From Flavobacterium sp. (GTDB taxonomy: Bacteria; Bacteroidota; Bacteroidia; Flavobacteriales; Flavobacteriaceae): a stretch of 17,601 bases of DNA. Shown piece by piece: positions 1 through 7,519 of the stretch. Numbering within the stretch: the first letter of the stretch is position 1; the number at the start of each line of letters is the position of its first letter. The translations under genes and the position numbers were made by a program. A model generated the notes under the pieces. That model saw nothing but the letters and a program-made list of their open reading frames with translations, did not search any database and was not told where the DNA came from. The DNA lies in NCBI GenBank assembly GCA_030151255.1, contig JASLED010000087.1:1-17601 (forward strand), read 5' to 3'.

Positions 1-60
1 TAGTTAAGCCCGCTAGCGCAGATGGTACTGCCGTAAGGTGGGAGAGTATGTCGCTGCCCT
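1..60 (+). rRNA. rrf: 5S ribosomal RNA, 3' portion (partial)
   Basis: The first 60 bases carry the conserved second half of bacterial 5S rRNA: the AGTTAAGCCCGCTAGCGC block, then GATGGTACTGC, then GGTGGGAGAGTATGTCGCTGCC. The 5' half lies outside the window. This should be the last gene of an rRNA operon (16S-23S-5S) to the left, because a strong intrinsic terminator follows at once. The exact mature 3' end is uncertain by a few bases, since the pairing 5' end is not visible. Confidence 0.93.
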
Positions 61-70
61 TCTTTTAAAA

Positions 71-103
71 GCCTGATTACAGTTGTAGTCAGGCTTTTTT
101 TTT
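71..103 (+). terminator. Intrinsic terminator of the rRNA operon
   Basis: A 10-bp stem (71-80 with 85-94, one G-T wobble) closes a 4-base loop and is followed by nine T residues (95-103). It sits 10 bases after the 5S rRNA and ends the rRNA transcript. Confidence 0.9.
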
Positions 104-290
104 GGAATTCATTTAAAAAAGGAATCTTCAAGGAGGGAGATTTTTATTATTATAAATATTGACATGACTTTTTTTTAATATTGTGATAATATAGTTGTTT
201 ATTTTATTTTGGACATTTGCTAATGTTAGTTGTGTATAAGTATTTATATAAAATTGACCTAAATAACTGTTCTTTTATAAATAGGTTTAT

Positions 291-298
291 TAGTTTTG
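291..298 (+). promoter_or_regulatory. Candidate Bacteroidota -7 promoter element upstream of the phosphatase gene
   Basis: TAGTTTTG matches TAnnTTTG, the -7 element read by the primary sigma factor of Bacteroidota. It would start transcription near 303-305 and leave a leader of about 35 bases. No convincing -33 TTG lies at the expected distance, so support is moderate. The rest of 104-339 is AT-rich with nothing recognisable. Confidence 0.4.
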
Positions 299-339
299 CG
301 TAATTCTATTTATGAATTGTAATCTATAAAAACAAATAA

Positions 340-1977
340 ATGAAATTAAAATCAATCATCCTTTCAAGTTTTAGTTGTTTATTTTCAGTTGCTTTATTGG
401 CTTCTGAAAAACCTAAGCTTGTAGTTGGAGTTGTAGTAGATCAAATGAGATGGGATTATTTATATCGTTATGCGGATAGATATTCTGAAAATGGGTTTAA
501 ACGTTTACTTAATGATGGTTTCTCTAGTGAGAACACATTGATTGACTATGTTCCTACTTTTACTGCTATAGGACACAGTACTATTTATACAGGAAGTGTG
601 CCGGCTATTCATGGAATTGCAGGAAATGATTTTATTATTCAAGCTACAGGTGAAAGTATGTATTGTACTCAAGATGATAGTGTAGTTGGTGTTGGTGCAG
701 ATGGAAAAGTAGGACAACAATCACCTAAGAATTTGCTTGTATCTACTATTACTGATCAATTAAAATTAGCTACTAATTTTCAATCAAAAGTAGTTGGTAT
801 AGCAATTAAAGATAGAGGTGGAATTTTGCCTGCGGGTCATTTTGCCGATGCAGCTTATTGGTTTGATGGTAAATCAGGTAATTGGATTTCTAGTTCTTTT
901 TATATGAAAGAGCTTCCAAAGTGGGTTAGTGCTTTTAATAAAGAAAAGTTAGTTGATAAATACTATAAAGAAGGATGGAATACGCTATTTCCGATTGAAA
1001 CGTATAAATTGAGTACATCTGATAACAATTTATATGAAGAGACTTTTAAAGGCGAAAAAACACCTATTTTTCCAAGAGATCTTGTTAAATTGAAAAAGGA
1101 TAATGGGTATGATTTAATTAAAAGTATTCCTCAAGGAAATACTCTTACTTTAGAATTTGCAAAAAAAGCAATAGAAGCAGAAAAATTAGGTGAAAATCCA
1201 TATAATGTAACCGATTTTTTAGCTGTGAGTTTATCATCTACTGATTACGTAGGCCATCAGTTTGCAATTAATTCTATTGAGATTGAGGATACATATTTAC
1301 GTTTAGATAGAGATTTAGCTGATTTTATTTCTTATTTAGATGAAAAAATTGGAAAAGGAAATTATACATTTTTTTTAAGTGCTGACCATGGAGCAGCTCA
1401 TAATCCAAAGTTTTTTTCTGATAAAAAAGGAAATGCTGGTTATTTTGAAACTAAAGTAGTTAAGGAGATGCTTAATAGTAAATTAGAAGCTAAATTTGGT
1501 GTAACAGATTTGGTGAAAAGTTTATCTAACTATCAAATTCATTTGAATAATGTTCTAATAGCTGAAAAAGATCTTGATGAAGATGATATTAAAAAAGTAA
1601 TCATTAAAGAAATGAAAAAACTTGATGGTATTGCCTTTGTTGCAGATATGGAAGAGGTTGCTGAGTCTTCAATTCCTCAGATGTTAAGAGAAAGAATAAT
1701 TAACGGATATAATTACAAAAGAAGCGGAGCAATTCAATATATTTTAGAGCCACAATGGTTCAGCGGTAAAAAAGATGCTCCAGGAACTACTCATGGTAGT
1801 TGGAATTCTTATGATGCTCATATTCCTGCCATTTTTATGGGATGGGGTGTAAAACAAGGAAAAACAACTCGTCAAACACATATGACAGATATTGCTCCAA
1901 CAATTGCTCAAATATTAAAAATCGAATTTCCGAATGGAAATATTGGAACACCAATTTTTGAAGCAATTCAACAATAA
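340..1977 (+). CDS. PafA-like alkaline phosphatase (alkaline phosphatase superfamily, Thr nucleophile)
   Basis: Secreted phosphomonoesterase-type enzyme of 545 residues that would release phosphate from organic esters in the periplasm or outside the cell. Residues 1-21 form a signal peptide (KLK, hydrophobic core, cut after LLA). The metal and catalytic residues fit the PafA pattern from Elizabethkingia, by recall of that enzyme: D34 (VVVDQMRWD), nucleophile T75 (PTFTAIGH), N96 (GIAGNDF), K157 and R159 (IKDRGGILPAGH), D302 and H306 (TDYVGH), D349 and H350 (SADHG), H485 (GTTHGS). The K/R pair and N96 favour a monoesterase over the diesterase (NPP) branch. Length is normal for the family. The ATG at 340 begins a proper signal peptide, and a terminator follows the stop, so the gene is probably transcribed alone. 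Regulation by phosphate is not visible in the sequence. Confidence 0.9.
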   Translation: MKLKSIILSSFSCLFSVALLASEKPKLVVGVVVDQMRWDYLYRYADRYSENGFKRLLNDGFSSENTLIDYVPTFTAIGHSTIYTGSVPAIHGIAGNDFIIQATGESMYCTQDDSVVGVGADGKVGQQSPKNLLVSTITDQLKLATNFQSKVVGIAIKDRGGILPAGHFADAAYWFDGKSGNWISSSFYMKELPKWVSAFNKEKLVDKYYKEGWNTLFPIETYKLSTSDNNLYEETFKGEKTPIFPRDLVKLKKDNGYDLIKSIPQGNTLTLEFAKKAIEAEKLGENPYNVTDFLAVSLSSTDYVGHQFAINSIEIEDTYLRLDRDLADFISYLDEKIGKGNYTFFLSADHGAAHNPKFFSDKKGNAGYFETKVVKEMLNSKLEAKFGVTDLVKSLSNYQIHLNNVLIAEKDLDEDDIKKVIIKEMKKLDGIAFVADMEEVAESSIPQMLRERIINGYNYKRSGAIQYILEPQWFSGKKDAPGTTHGSWNSYDAHIPAIFMGWGVKQGKTTRQTHMTDIAPTIAQILKIEFPNGNIGTPIFEAIQQ

Positions 1978-1999
1978 TTAAATTCTTCAAATAGAAATA

Positions 2000-2029
2000 A
2001 AAAGCTGATGTTTTTCATCAGCTTTTTTT
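2000..2029 (+). terminator. Intrinsic terminator after the phosphatase gene
   Basis: Perfect 10-bp stem AAAGCTGATG (2001-2010) / CATCAGCTTT (2016-2025) with a T5 loop, running into a T tract to 2029. It separates the phosphatase from the RlpA-like gene. Confidence 0.9.
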
Positions 2030-2077
2030 GTTTGGTATGTTTATTGAATAGTATATAAAATCATTTAGAATTGAATT

Positions 2078-2587
2078 ATGAAATTATATCACTATATCGC
2101 TTTAATTATTGCAGTAATTACTTTATCAAGTTTTGGTGAAGGAGATAAATTAAAAGGCAAAAAAATTGAACCAACTGTAGAAGCAAAAAAAGTAATTGAT
2201 ACAATTGCGAGTATTGATGTAAGTTTTGAAGATGATTCTGATTCTATTGTTATAGGAGAATTAGTTGATGATTTGGAAACGGTAAATGAAGAGACAAAAG
2301 CATCATATTATCATGATAAATTTACAGGAAAAAGAACAGCTAGCGGAGAAGTGTTTGATAATGCAAAGTACACAGCAGCACACAGTTCGTTGCCATTTGG
2401 AACAAAAATTAAAGTAACAAATTTAAAAAATAAACGTTCGGTTGTTTTAACTGTTACAGATAGAGGGCCATTTACAAAAGGCAGAAGTGTAGATATGTCT
2501 AAACGTGCATTTATGGACTTAACAGATAATCTTGGACGCGGAGTTTTAGATGTAAAAGTTGAGCGTTTGGTTGAGGATATTCAATAG
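2078..2587 (+). CDS. RlpA-like septal ring lytic transglycosylase family protein (double-psi beta-barrel)
   Basis: Exported 169-residue protein. Residues 1-20 are an N-terminal hydrophobic segment that serves as signal peptide or anchor. Residues 21-74 are an acidic, low-complexity linker. Residues 75-165 are the RlpA double-psi beta-barrel: ASYYHDKFTGKRTASGE, TAAHSSLPFGT, VTNLKN, VTDRGPF, GRSVDMSKRAF. E91, D94, H102 and D128 have the same spacing as the active-site residues described for Pseudomonas RlpA (E120, D123, H131, D157, from memory), so lytic activity on peptide-free glycan is plausible. The C-terminal SPOR domain found in many Gram-negative RlpA proteins is absent; the protein ends right after the barrel, so septal targeting by denuded glycan would need another factor. 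It stands alone between two terminator regions. Confidence 0.87.
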   Translation: MKLYHYIALIIAVITLSSFGEGDKLKGKKIEPTVEAKKVIDTIASIDVSFEDDSDSIVIGELVDDLETVNEETKASYYHDKFTGKRTASGEVFDNAKYTAAHSSLPFGTKIKVTNLKNKRSVVLTVTDRGPFTKGRSVDMSKRAFMDLTDNLGRGVLDVKVERLVEDIQ

Positions 2588-2714
2588 TAAATGACACTTA
2601 ATTTTTAGAGCCCTAAATTAATTAAAGAGTTTAAATTACATATTTTTTGTTTTTGTAAATAAGTTGAAAAACAGAATTATAAATATATAAATTGAATATA
2701 GTGAGAATATTATT

Positions 2715-2799
2715 GGGGAAATTTTCTACATTTTGAGGTATGGAGTCACATGTGTAGAATATTGATAAAATATAAATTCCCTAAAAAAATATTTTTTTA
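2715..2799. other. Possible structured element between convergent genes, ending in an A/T palindrome
   Basis: In the 217-base gap 2588-2804, two nested pairings can be drawn: GGGGAATTT-like (2715-2724, one bulged A) with AAATTCCCT (2774-2782), and inside it TTCTACA (2724-2730) with TGTAGAA (2753-2759). An 18-base perfect palindrome TAAAAAAATATTTTTTTA (2782-2799) follows and could act as a weak terminator in either direction. It may be the 3' end structure of the two converging transcripts or a small RNA. No clear promoter was found. Confidence 0.3.
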
Positions 2800-2804
2800 T
2801 AAAG

Positions 2805-3275
2805 TTATTTCCAAGTAAGAAAAGGGTGATTTGCTAAATATGAATTATAATATTCTTTTTTGCCCGTTACTTCCTCACCCAACCATTCAGGTTTTATAAA
2901 AGTTTCATTTTCTTGCTGTAATTCAATTTCAGCTATAATTAACCCATCATTATCTCCGTGAAAAACATCAACTTCATAGATGTGTTTTTCAATTGGAACC
3001 AAGTATCTAGTTTTAGATAAAACGAAATCTTCACACAGAATTAGTAATGATTTAGCATCGTTAAAATCAATTTCTTTTTCCCATTCAAAGCGACTGGTTC
3101 CAGACTCATTGCTTTTTCCTTTTATAGTTAAAAAACCTTTAGTATCTTTTAATCGTATTCTAACAGTTCTTTCAGGATTGCTATTTAAGTAGCCTTGAGA
3201 AATTTCATTTTTTTGAGTAGCGATATTTATAAAACTAAAAGAGTTTACTAGAAATTTTCTTTCGATTTCGATCAT
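2805..3275 (-). CDS. CYTH domain protein (triphosphate tunnel metalloenzyme family)
   Basis: Cytoplasmic protein of 156 residues, a full CYTH domain and nothing else. The signature ExExK lies at the very N-terminus (E3, E5, K7 in MIEIERKFLV), which also fixes the start. Tunnel residues typical of the family follow: R39 and R41 (TVRIRL), K52 (TIKGK), R62 with E64 and E66 (SRFEWE), K88 and R90 (SKTRY), E101 and D103 (YEVDVFHGDNDGL), E116 and E118 (AEIEL), then WLGEEVTG and YYN. Such stand-alone bacterial proteins usually hydrolyse inorganic triphosphate in a metal-dependent way; some relatives are class IV adenylate cyclases, and sequence alone does not separate the two. The usual Asp after EVTG is replaced by Lys. 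It is divergent from the Gcr-family gene, with a 79-base shared upstream region. Confidence 0.87.
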   Translation of the reverse strand: MIEIERKFLVNSFSFINIATQKNEISQGYLNSNPERTVRIRLKDTKGFLTIKGKSNESGTSRFEWEKEIDFNDAKSLLILCEDFVLSKTRYLVPIEKHIYEVDVFHGDNDGLIIAEIELQQENETFIKPEWLGEEVTGKKEYYNSYLANHPFLTWK

Positions 3276-3354
3276 AAGATTTAAAATTAAATGTAAATTT
3301 ATAGCAAGTTATGAATATTTGTGTGTAATAATATAAAATTGAAATTATTTTCAG

Positions 3355-5433
3355 ATGAAATTAAGATATATATTGAAATCGCCACAAGGAATAGAAGAAC
3401 TTTTTGGGAAATATATTGTTGATGGCAAGATATATACAGATGACGATATATTTTTTCTAGTTGACTTGGTTCATCTTTTTCGACCAAATGATGTAAAGAA
3501 AATTAATCGTGTTTCTATTGATTCTTTTGTTACATATTTAAAAACGCATGAATCAGAGCGATTAGCTTTAATTGATTATTTACAACGATTATTTTCGAAT
3601 AGGCATTTTAGTAGAATGATTTCTGATGCAGGTATTCTGCAAGACTCAGATTTTATTTACGAAGTTAAAAAGCGTTTATGGGCAAAGGTTTTACCTTATC
3701 AGCCAGAAAAGGATACGTATGAGTATATTTTAAATCAGGTTTTCTTTAAGCATACTGATGCTATTTGGATTGATATGATTCCAATGGAACAGCTTGAAGA
3801 AATGTATGAATTATTAGGGTTTCATAGTATTTTTGATAATGTAAGTGACGATTCTTCTATTGGCGAATTACTGAGTTCTATCGCTTTAATATCACAACGT
3901 ATGAGCGGTAGAGCCATGGAAAGTTATATTATTCGAATGGTGCCCGAATATTCTCATTTTGAAAGCCCTTTTTTAGCTTTGGAAAGAGAAGTAATGCAAG
4001 CCACAAATGATTTGTTAAAGGGCGAAATTTCTTATTTAACTACTGATGATATTACTTGGCGACAAATTAAAGTTTTTCATAAACAATGTAATGAATTCGT
4101 CAATCAGGCATTTAAGAATAGTTCTAAGTATGGTATTTCTATTAAAGTAAATCAAAGTTTATTGCGTTTGCGCCAACAATTGAGTCGAGTAGAAGTTCTT
4201 ATTTCATTAATTGTTGTTGATACAAATTCGATCGATGAATCTAAACGAAGAAATAGTATTCAGCTTGTGCGAAAATTAATAGAATACAATTGTTATAAGT
4301 ATAACGTAACAGGACTGATTAAGGAAAGCACTCAATTAATTTCGTACGAAATTACTCAACATACAGCCAAAACAGGTGAGCATTATATTACAAATACTGC
4401 GCGTGAATATTGGCATATGTTTAGAGGTTCAATGGGAGCCGGAATTGTTGTTGGTTTTATGTGTATTTTAAAAGTATTTGCACACGAAACAGATGCTAGT
4501 ATTTTTGGACACGCTATGTTATATAGTTTAAATTATGCATTGGGTTTTTGTCTTATTTATTTGCTTGGTTTTACACTGGCTACAAAACAACCTGCTATGA
4601 CTGCCGCTACTATTATTAAAGCAATAGAAGATGGTAGAAAGAATCATATTGATGGCGCAGATAAACACGTAGGATTTGCTAAATTATTTGCTAGATTATT
4701 CCGATCACAATTTATTGCATTTATCGGAAATGTTATTCTAGCATTTCCAATTGCACTTTTATTGGTTTGGGGAATTGACTCTATTTTTGAAGTGAATATT
4801 GTAGCTCATGAATGGGAAAAACTTTTGGTTGATGCTGATCCAATCGAATCTAGAGCACTTTTTCATGCTGGAATTGCGGGTGTGTTTTTATTTCTTTCTG
4901 GTATTATTTCAGGAAATGTGTCAAATAGAAATAAACACAATCAAGTTTTTTATCGAATACAAGAACATCCTATTTTAAAACATAATTTCGGAATTGCACG
5001 TACCACAAAATGGGCAAATTGGGTAGATACAAAATGGCCAGGAATTGCCTCTAATATTTGTTTTGGTTTGTTTATGGGTACTTGTGGGGCAATAGGTACT
5101 TTTTTAGGCTTAGGAATAGATATTCGACATATTACCTTTGTAAGTGGTAATATTGCTTTAGGATTTTATGGTTCGGGATTTGATGCGCCAAATTCTATGT
5201 TAATTTGGGCTTTTATTGGAATGTGGTTAATTGGATTTATGAATTTTACAGTTAGTTTCGGATTATCGTTATTTTTAGCGTTCCGATCTAGAAACATTCC
5301 TTTTTCAGAAACGAAAGAACTTGCAAAGTCAACGTTGAAATATTTTAAAAGTTTTCCTTCAGAGTTTTTTCTGCCAACAGGAAGCACGGTTGAAGTATTA
5401 AATACAGATGCACAAGATAGAAATGTAAAATAA
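3355..5433 (+). CDS. Gcr-family ('site-specific recombinase') polytopic membrane protein
   Basis: A 692-residue protein of the family named after gonococcal Gcr, usually auto-labelled site-specific recombinase. The first ~335 residues are soluble and mostly helical. The C-terminal half has about seven hydrophobic segments (near 359-377, 384-408, 451-475, 503-520, 566-588, 593-608, 617-643). Family blocks are intact: AKTGEHYI (338-345), EYWHMFRG (351-358), TLATKQPAMTA (407-417), GNVSNRNKH (520-528), DIRHITF (589-595). I see neither a tyrosine-recombinase R-H-R-Y set nor a serine-recombinase N-terminus, so the enzyme name is not supported; an inner-membrane role of unknown type is the safer reading. 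The ATG at 3355 is the first in frame after the divergent region. The gene ends in a terminator shared with the antiporter gene. Confidence 0.8.
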   Translation: MKLRYILKSPQGIEELFGKYIVDGKIYTDDDIFFLVDLVHLFRPNDVKKINRVSIDSFVTYLKTHESERLALIDYLQRLFSNRHFSRMISDAGILQDSDFIYEVKKRLWAKVLPYQPEKDTYEYILNQVFFKHTDAIWIDMIPMEQLEEMYELLGFHSIFDNVSDDSSIGELLSSIALISQRMSGRAMESYIIRMVPEYSHFESPFLALEREVMQATNDLLKGEISYLTTDDITWRQIKVFHKQCNEFVNQAFKNSSKYGISIKVNQSLLRLRQQLSRVEVLISLIVVDTNSIDESKRRNSIQLVRKLIEYNCYKYNVTGLIKESTQLISYEITQHTAKTGEHYITNTAREYWHMFRGSMGAGIVVGFMCILKVFAHETDASIFGHAMLYSLNYALGFCLIYLLGFTLATKQPAMTAATIIKAIEDGRKNHIDGADKHVGFAKLFARLFRSQFIAFIGNVILAFPIALLLVWGIDSIFEVNIVAHEWEKLLVDADPIESRALFHAGIAGVFLFLSGIISGNVSNRNKHNQVFYRIQEHPILKHNFGIARTTKWANWVDTKWPGIASNICFGLFMGTCGAIGTFLGLGIDIRHITFVSGNIALGFYGSGFDAPNSMLIWAFIGMWLIGFMNFTVSFGLSLFLAFRSRNIPFSETKELAKSTLKYFKSFPSEFFLPTGSTVEVLNTDAQDRNVK

Positions 5434-5460
5434 AAAAGGCGAGTATCACTCGCTTTTTTT
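5432..5460. terminator. Bidirectional intrinsic terminator between convergent genes
   Basis: A GCGAGT/ACTCGC stem (5439-5444 with 5448-5453, 3-base loop) is extended by a G-T wobble and an A-tract/T-tract pairing. T runs leave the hairpin on both strands. It overlaps the stop codon of the plus-strand gene and reaches that of the minus-strand antiporter, so 25 bases serve both 3' ends. Confidence 0.88.
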
Positions 5461-7318
5461 ATTCGTCATTATTTAAGCTTTCCGTTTTTCGTCTATTTTT
5501 CAAATTTGTTTTTAATAACTCTGATTGAATTTCAAACTCTTTTCTAGAAAGTGTAATATAATCTTCAAAGCTATGAATGTCTTTGGCTAATTTTCGTAAA
5601 GATTCTCTATCGCTATTGATAAATAATTCGCTTTGAATTCTCGCTTCTTCTTGACTTAGTCCTAGCTTTTCCAAGATGCTTTTTCCAAGATAAACAGCAG
5701 AGAAAAAAGTTTCTCTATATACTTCTGTAAATCCATCTTGTAGGTATTCATATGCTGCCTTTCTGTTTTTAGCTCTAATCATAACTTCTACATTCGGAAA
5801 ATTCTTTCGCAAAACTTCGGCTAATTGTAAGTTAGCTTCTGGCGGATCCATTGCTGCAATTACATAATCGGCAGATTCTACTCCTGCAGATTTCAATAAA
5901 TTGATGGATGTAGCATCTCCGTAGTAAACATTAAAACCAATTTTACGTAATATTTCTACGCGTTGTGGATCGTTATCTAAAATTAAAACCGGAATATCAC
6001 TTGCTTGTAATAATCGACCAATTGTATTTCCAAAATCACCAAAGCCAGCAATGATAATTTTTTTGTTTGTATTAATGTGTGATAAATCATCATAAGGTTG
6101 TTTTTCATTTTGATCTGAAGACGACATACCTAAATATGGACTTATCCATTTTTCATTCAATAACATTAAAATTGGGGTAACCACCATTGACAAGGCTGTT
6201 GTTGCCAATAAATAATCATACCACATTTGATTAATTAAGTTAATGGTTTTGCCCAATGCAAGAATAACAAAGGCAAATTCTCCAATTTGAGACAACAATA
6301 TGGCAAACAAAAAGGATTGATCATTGGGTAACTTCTTCCATTTACCAATTGCTAATAATACAATTGCCTTTAATGCCATTGATCCAATTAGTAATGCTAA
6401 GATTATTAATGGCTGATCAGCTATTATTTTAAAATTTATTGTTGAACCTACCGCAATAAAAAAGATACCTAGTAAAAGTGCTTTAAAAGGTTCAATATCA
6501 CTTTCTAATTGATGTTTGTACGGATTGTTTGCCAATACCACACCGGCAATAAAAGCTCCTAATGCAGGGCTCAATCCTACTTCTTGCATTAATAACGATA
6601 CACCAATTACCAAAAGCAAAGCAGAAGCGGTATAAATTTCTCTAATTTTTAAACGCCCAACCGATTTAAACAAAGGATTTATAATGTAATTTCCAATTAA
6701 AAAAATAACTGTAATCGCACCAAGAATAGCCATTGTTTTCATTAACACAGGTTGGCCATCTAGCAAATCATTATTATTGGTAGCAATAGGTGTTTTCTGA
6801 GAAACAGCCAACAAAGGAATAATAGCCATTATAGGAATTACCATAATATCCTGAAATAGCAATACTGCAAAGCTAGATTTACCGACTTCGGATTTATTTA
6901 ATCCTTTTTCGGAAATTGTTTGCAAGATAATAGCAGTTGATGACATTGTAATAACAAAACCTATTGTAATAGATGTGCTAATGTTTAATCCCACACCATA
7001 ATGTGCAATTAGCGTAACAAGTAAAGTAGTTCCTATAGATTGTGCTGCACCTAAGCCAATAATTTTATGTCGTATTTTAAAGAATTCAGAAGGATCAAGC
7101 TCTAAACCCACTAAAAAAAGCATCATTACAACACCAAATTCGGTTGCGTGCATAATATCTGCCCCATCGTTTCCAACAAAACCCAAGGCAAAAGGACCAA
7201 TTAAAACCCCAGCAAATAAATAGCCTAAAACCGAACCCATTCCCAATTTCTTTGAAATCAGTACACAAACAACAGCTGCAAATAAAAAAATAAACGATTG
7301 AACTAAAAATTCATTCAT
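5459..7318 (-). CDS. KefB/KefC-like monovalent cation:proton antiporter with RCK (TrkA-N) domain
   Basis: Inner-membrane CPA2-type antiporter, 619 residues, the usual length of KefC. Residues 1-390 form the transport domain (about 12 hydrophobic segments; ...GYLFAGVLIGP..., FQD at 155-157). Residues 269-279 read HQLESDIEPFK, nearly the loop HALESDIEPFK through which thiol adducts control E. coli KefC (from memory). Residues 418-530 are an RCK/TrkA-N Rossmann domain with GFGDFG (425-430) and acidic residues 448 and 450 ending the second strand. The tail (531-570) keeps the KefC-like RETF...LGLSQEEAR block. Likely role: potassium/proton exchange protecting against electrophiles. The frame opens 54 bases earlier (7372), but the ATG at 7318 (MNEFLVQSF) fits the family N-terminus. 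No KefF/KefG-type oxidoreductase lies nearby. Confidence 0.9.
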   Translation of the reverse strand: MNEFLVQSFIFLFAAVVCVLISKKLGMGSVLGYLFAGVLIGPFALGFVGNDGADIMHATEFGVVMMLFLVGLELDPSEFFKIRHKIIGLGAAQSIGTTLLVTLIAHYGVGLNISTSITIGFVITMSSTAIILQTISEKGLNKSEVGKSSFAVLLFQDIMVIPIMAIIPLLAVSQKTPIATNNNDLLDGQPVLMKTMAILGAITVIFLIGNYIINPLFKSVGRLKIREIYTASALLLVIGVSLLMQEVGLSPALGAFIAGVVLANNPYKHQLESDIEPFKALLLGIFFIAVGSTINFKIIADQPLIILALLIGSMALKAIVLLAIGKWKKLPNDQSFLFAILLSQIGEFAFVILALGKTINLINQMWYDYLLATTALSMVVTPILMLLNEKWISPYLGMSSSDQNEKQPYDDLSHINTNKKIIIAGFGDFGNTIGRLLQASDIPVLILDNDPQRVEILRKIGFNVYYGDATSINLLKSAGVESADYVIAAMDPPEANLQLAEVLRKNFPNVEVMIRAKNRKAAYEYLQDGFTEVYRETFFSAVYLGKSILEKLGLSQEEARIQSELFINSDRESLRKLAKDIHSFEDYITLSRKEFEIQSELLKTNLKNRRKTESLNNDE

Positions 7319-7409
7319 TGAATAGCATTTTATTAATCTTTGATTAAATAGTTTTTTAGGTACGTATACCAAATTGAAACATTCTCATAAAAATGAAAAT
7401 TGTTTCATA

Positions 7410-7417
7410 CAAATTTA
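7410..7417 (-). promoter_or_regulatory. Candidate -7 promoter element for the antiporter gene
   Basis: On the minus strand this reads TAAATTTG, a full match to TAnnTTTG. Transcription would start near 7403, about 85 bases before the preferred ATG. A -33 TTG at the right distance is not evident. Confidence 0.35.
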
Positions 7418-7519
7418 AAAAAAACTAAGTGATAAGGTTTGTGAAAAAGCTGCTAAAAAATATTTTTTTTGTAAGAATTTGTGTATTTTTTAATTACTTT
7501 GAAAGATTATTAAATAAGG

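Noticed and set aside
159..183. TTGACA followed by TAATATTG, a possible promoter upstream of the phosphatase
   Set aside because: The spacing is only 11 bases and the second box has a mismatch; TAGTTTTG at 291-298 is better placed.
505..720. Open frame on the minus strand inside the phosphatase gene
   Set aside because: Lies fully antisense to a gene with clear catalytic motifs and encodes a low-complexity peptide with no recognisable domain. The same holds for the other open frames nested inside confident genes (for example 5166-5387, 12870-13100 and 13327-13530 on minus).
2064..2072. TTTAGAATT upstream of the RlpA-like gene, similar to the arm of the receptor operator
   Set aside because: A single short match in AT-rich DNA without a paired arm; comparable ATTCTAAA matches near 15005 and 17350 are also isolated.
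3355..5433. Mobile-element or phase-variation recombinase locus
   Set aside because: Despite the family name there are no flanking inverted repeats, att-like sites or invertible promoter, and the protein looks like a membrane protein.
7319..7372. 18-residue N-terminal extension of the antiporter (ATG at 7372)
   Set aside because: The extra residues are polar and basic, while the family begins directly with the first membrane helix at the ATG at 7318. A start at 7372 remains possible given the promoter element at 7410-7417.
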